From CAZUGH01 sp964619785 (GTDB lineage: Bacteria > Bacillota > Clostridia > Lachnospirales > Lachnospiraceae): a stretch of DNA of 6,237 nucleotides. Every line of letters starts with the position of its first letter. Within the stretch, counting starts at the first letter, position 1. The stretch spans positions 1 to 6,237 of the forward strand of contig CAZUGH010000089.1 of NCBI GenBank assembly GCA_964619785.1. The letters are read 5' to 3'. The position numbers and the translations under genes were made by a program. This document shows, piece by piece, positions 5,801 through 6,237 of this stretch. Under the pieces are notes generated by a model. That model was not told the origin of the DNA and ran no database searches. It was given only the letters and a program-made list of their open reading frames with translations.

Positions 5801-6237
5801 AACGATCTTCCTTGCTCCTTTTGAACTACCAAAAGCGCCAGCACCTCCAATTGCACAACCTAAGTAATCAACCAAAAGAAATGTACCAGCCGTCTTCATA
5901 TCCTTATCAATATAATTTTCCCATGTATATTCTAACTGTGCATTATCAGAAAATCCTGTGGTCTGTGCTTGAATATACTGGCTGTTACGCAAGTGATCCT
6001 TCAGACCTGACTTGACACTGACAAGACTCACCCCAATATTGCCATCTGTAACAGCTGTATGGCTTGAATACTCCGTTGCATATGTATCACCACTGTTATA
6101 TCTACCAAGCTCATACCAAATTAAAGTATCTGCATCGGCTCCACCCGTACCTGGACCATAAGCAATAAACTGATGTATCACCTCTTTACCACCTATATCC
6201 TCCGTATAACTACCATAATGTGGATACTTGCCGTCAC
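2890..6237 (-). CDS. Large modular surface protein with Ig-like and InlB-type repeats (5'-partial, contains assembly gap)
   Basis: The frame is open from the right edge (first full codon GAC 6235-6233) to the gap, giving 821 residues, and resumes with GCT GAT TAT at 3669 for 259 more before TAA at 2892-2890. With 100 Ns the downstream frame is shifted and a false TGA appears at 3667-3665; a true gap divisible by three restores one protein. No ATG or ribosome site is visible at the edge, so the N-terminus and any signal peptide lie outside. Visible order (window residues): 1-260 unrecognised; about 261-357 Ig-like with a Cys/His insert; modules A 380-464, B 508-578 and C 622-682 with 'DYTY..TG.L.IPKE..VTGNI'; 683-774 a Listeria-Bacteroides/InlB B-repeat ('AFDGYYTEASGGMM...LYAHW'); module D split by the gap; a Pro/Thr linker; two lysine-rich Big_2-like domains. 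There is no LPXTG motif or C-terminal membrane anchor. It is probably a secreted or wall-associated adhesin-like protein; its ligand is unknown. Confidence 0.82.
2944..3171 (-). other. C-terminal Ig-like (Big_2/BID_2) domain 2
   Basis: The encoded segment has the Big_2 signature 'VTYKTSNKKVATVSSKGLV' followed by 'KGKKAGRTNVTVTIKQNG'. This pattern (SSN..VA.V...G.V.G.K.G...I.V) recurs in bacterial surface proteins. It is very lysine-rich and is the last domain before the stop, so it may contact anionic cell-wall polymers; that role is inferred. Confidence 0.8.
3223..3447 (-). other. C-terminal Ig-like (Big_2/BID_2) domain 1
   Basis: A diverged sister of the last domain: 'CESSNKSIAKVSKNGLVTTK' and 'RKSGKTKIIVNARKG' align with the same SSN..IA.V...G.V...K.G...I.V pattern. 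It carries two cysteines ('SKCMGY' and 'IVCESS') that the second copy lacks, so a domain-specific disulfide is possible. Confidence 0.72.
3481..3549 (-). repeat. Pro/Thr linker encoded by short direct repeats
   Basis: This stretch encodes a proline/threonine-rich spacer built on APTQAPT, between module D and the Ig-like domains. It contains a perfect 17-bp direct repeat (3494-3510 and 3518-3534) at a 24-bp period, equal to eight codons, so gain or loss of a unit keeps the frame. Such linkers space surface domains and are common sites of length variation. Confidence 0.75.
3580..3811 (-). repeat. Module D of the surface protein, interrupted by the gap
   Basis: Before the gap, 'SGQAFTTTLTAD' matches the opening of module A ('DDYTTKLTPNAGYVLG'). 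After it, 'ADYTYNSRTGEIVIFKENVTGDINIVA' matches the endings of modules B and C. Missing by comparison is the middle 'GYxLPxxIxV' portion, roughly 20-25 residues. Confidence 0.6.
3672..3771. other. Assembly gap of 100 Ns
   Basis: There are exactly 100 Ns, a conventional spacer for a gap of unknown length. The bases on each side are identical: AATCAGCTG at 3663-3671 and at 3772-3780. The gap lies inside the surface-protein gene, and its true length must be a multiple of three (or a 9-bp overlap) for one continuous protein. Confidence 0.97.
3914..4189 (-). repeat. Listeria-Bacteroides (InlB B-repeat/Flg_new-like) repeat domain
   Basis: Window residues 683-774 start with 'FPIVLDKNC', pass 'QYKAGETFGQ' and 'AGYAFDGYYTEASGGMMV', and end with 'SGTLYAHWF'. 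The G(Y)xFxGWYT..GG.....LYA.W pattern is typical of this beta-grasp-like surface repeat. Only one copy is visible; it sits between modules C and D. Confidence 0.75.
4190..4372 (-). repeat. Surface-protein module C
   Basis: Window residues 622-682. It has 'GYDFSIDKIFVGG', 'LTSNQYSYRENDGYLVIPKE' and 'KVTGNIDII', aligning with module B (GYVLPQSIEI, DDYTYEPVTGCIYIPKE, QKGNYYINA). The copies are clearly diverged at both protein and DNA level, so they are old duplications or shuffled domains. Confidence 0.7.
4502..4714 (-). repeat. Surface-protein module B
   Basis: Window residues 508-578. Key segments are 'LVAKEGYVLPQSIEIQAG', 'DDYTYEPVTGCIYIPKES' and 'GNYYINAAAIK'. This is the cleanest copy and serves as the reference for what the gap in module D should contain. 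Confidence 0.7.
4844..5098 (-). repeat. Surface-protein module A (longest copy)
   Basis: Window residues 380-464. It opens 'DDYTTKLTPNAGYVLGKFEV' and has 'GTDYTYDAATGELHV'. In place of 'IPKE..VTGNI' it has a longer insert with an Ala/Glu-rich helix-like run ('ALREAAAAEG') before 'MLSISAEAKA'. Confidence 0.62.

Noticed and set aside
3665..6181. An 838-aa gene running from GTG at 6181 to a stop at 3665
   Set aside because: The stop is created by the arbitrary 100-N spacer shifting the frame. At the other end the frame stays open past the GTG to the window edge, so neither boundary is real.

Overview
This AT-rich window reads entirely on the minus strand. It looks like a low-GC Clostridia genome, most likely Lachnospiraceae. 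The grounds are a Spo0A-type receiver domain with strong AGGAGG ribosome sites, sigma-A-like promoters, and a very large modular surface protein that ends in lysine-rich Ig-like (Big_2/BID_2) domains. The family assignment rests on recognised sequence style, not on a database search.

Layout in the direction of transcription (right to left). (1) 6237-2890 is one very large, probably exported multidomain protein. Its 5' end lies outside the window and it is interrupted by a 100-N assembly gap at 3672-3771. The reading frame on both sides belongs to the same protein: an unrecognised N-proximal region, an Ig-like segment, three complete copies and one gap-interrupted copy of a 'YTY..TG.L.IPKE.VTGNI' module, a Listeria-Bacteroides-type (InlB B-repeat/Flg_new) repeat, a Pro/Thr linker and two C-terminal Ig-like domains. 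A terminator at 2846-2878 closes it. (2) 2692-1385 is metY, O-acetylhomoserine sulfhydrylase, with a clear extended -10 promoter flanked by TAGGA(A)/T(T)CCTA half-sites. (3) 1345-437 is a LysR-type regulator resembling the streptococcal CmbR/MtaR/CpsY group. It lies 39 nt behind metY with no terminator between, so the two probably form a sulfur/methionine operon in which the regulator controls its own operon. A strong terminator at 393-423 ends it. (4) 269-1 is the N-terminal 89 codons of spo0A, with its own near-consensus promoter and a 5'-UTR hairpin.

The three units therefore appear to be transcribed separately: surface protein, metY-lysR, and spo0A. There is no tRNA, rRNA, CRISPR array, insertion sequence or recognisable riboswitch. 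The points most worth checking are the assembly gap (both contig ends carry the same 9-mer, and the N spacer creates a false stop), the paired half-sites around the metY promoter, and the presence of metY-lysR rather than the usual spoIVB upstream of spo0A. I did not find a convincing new biological system here.
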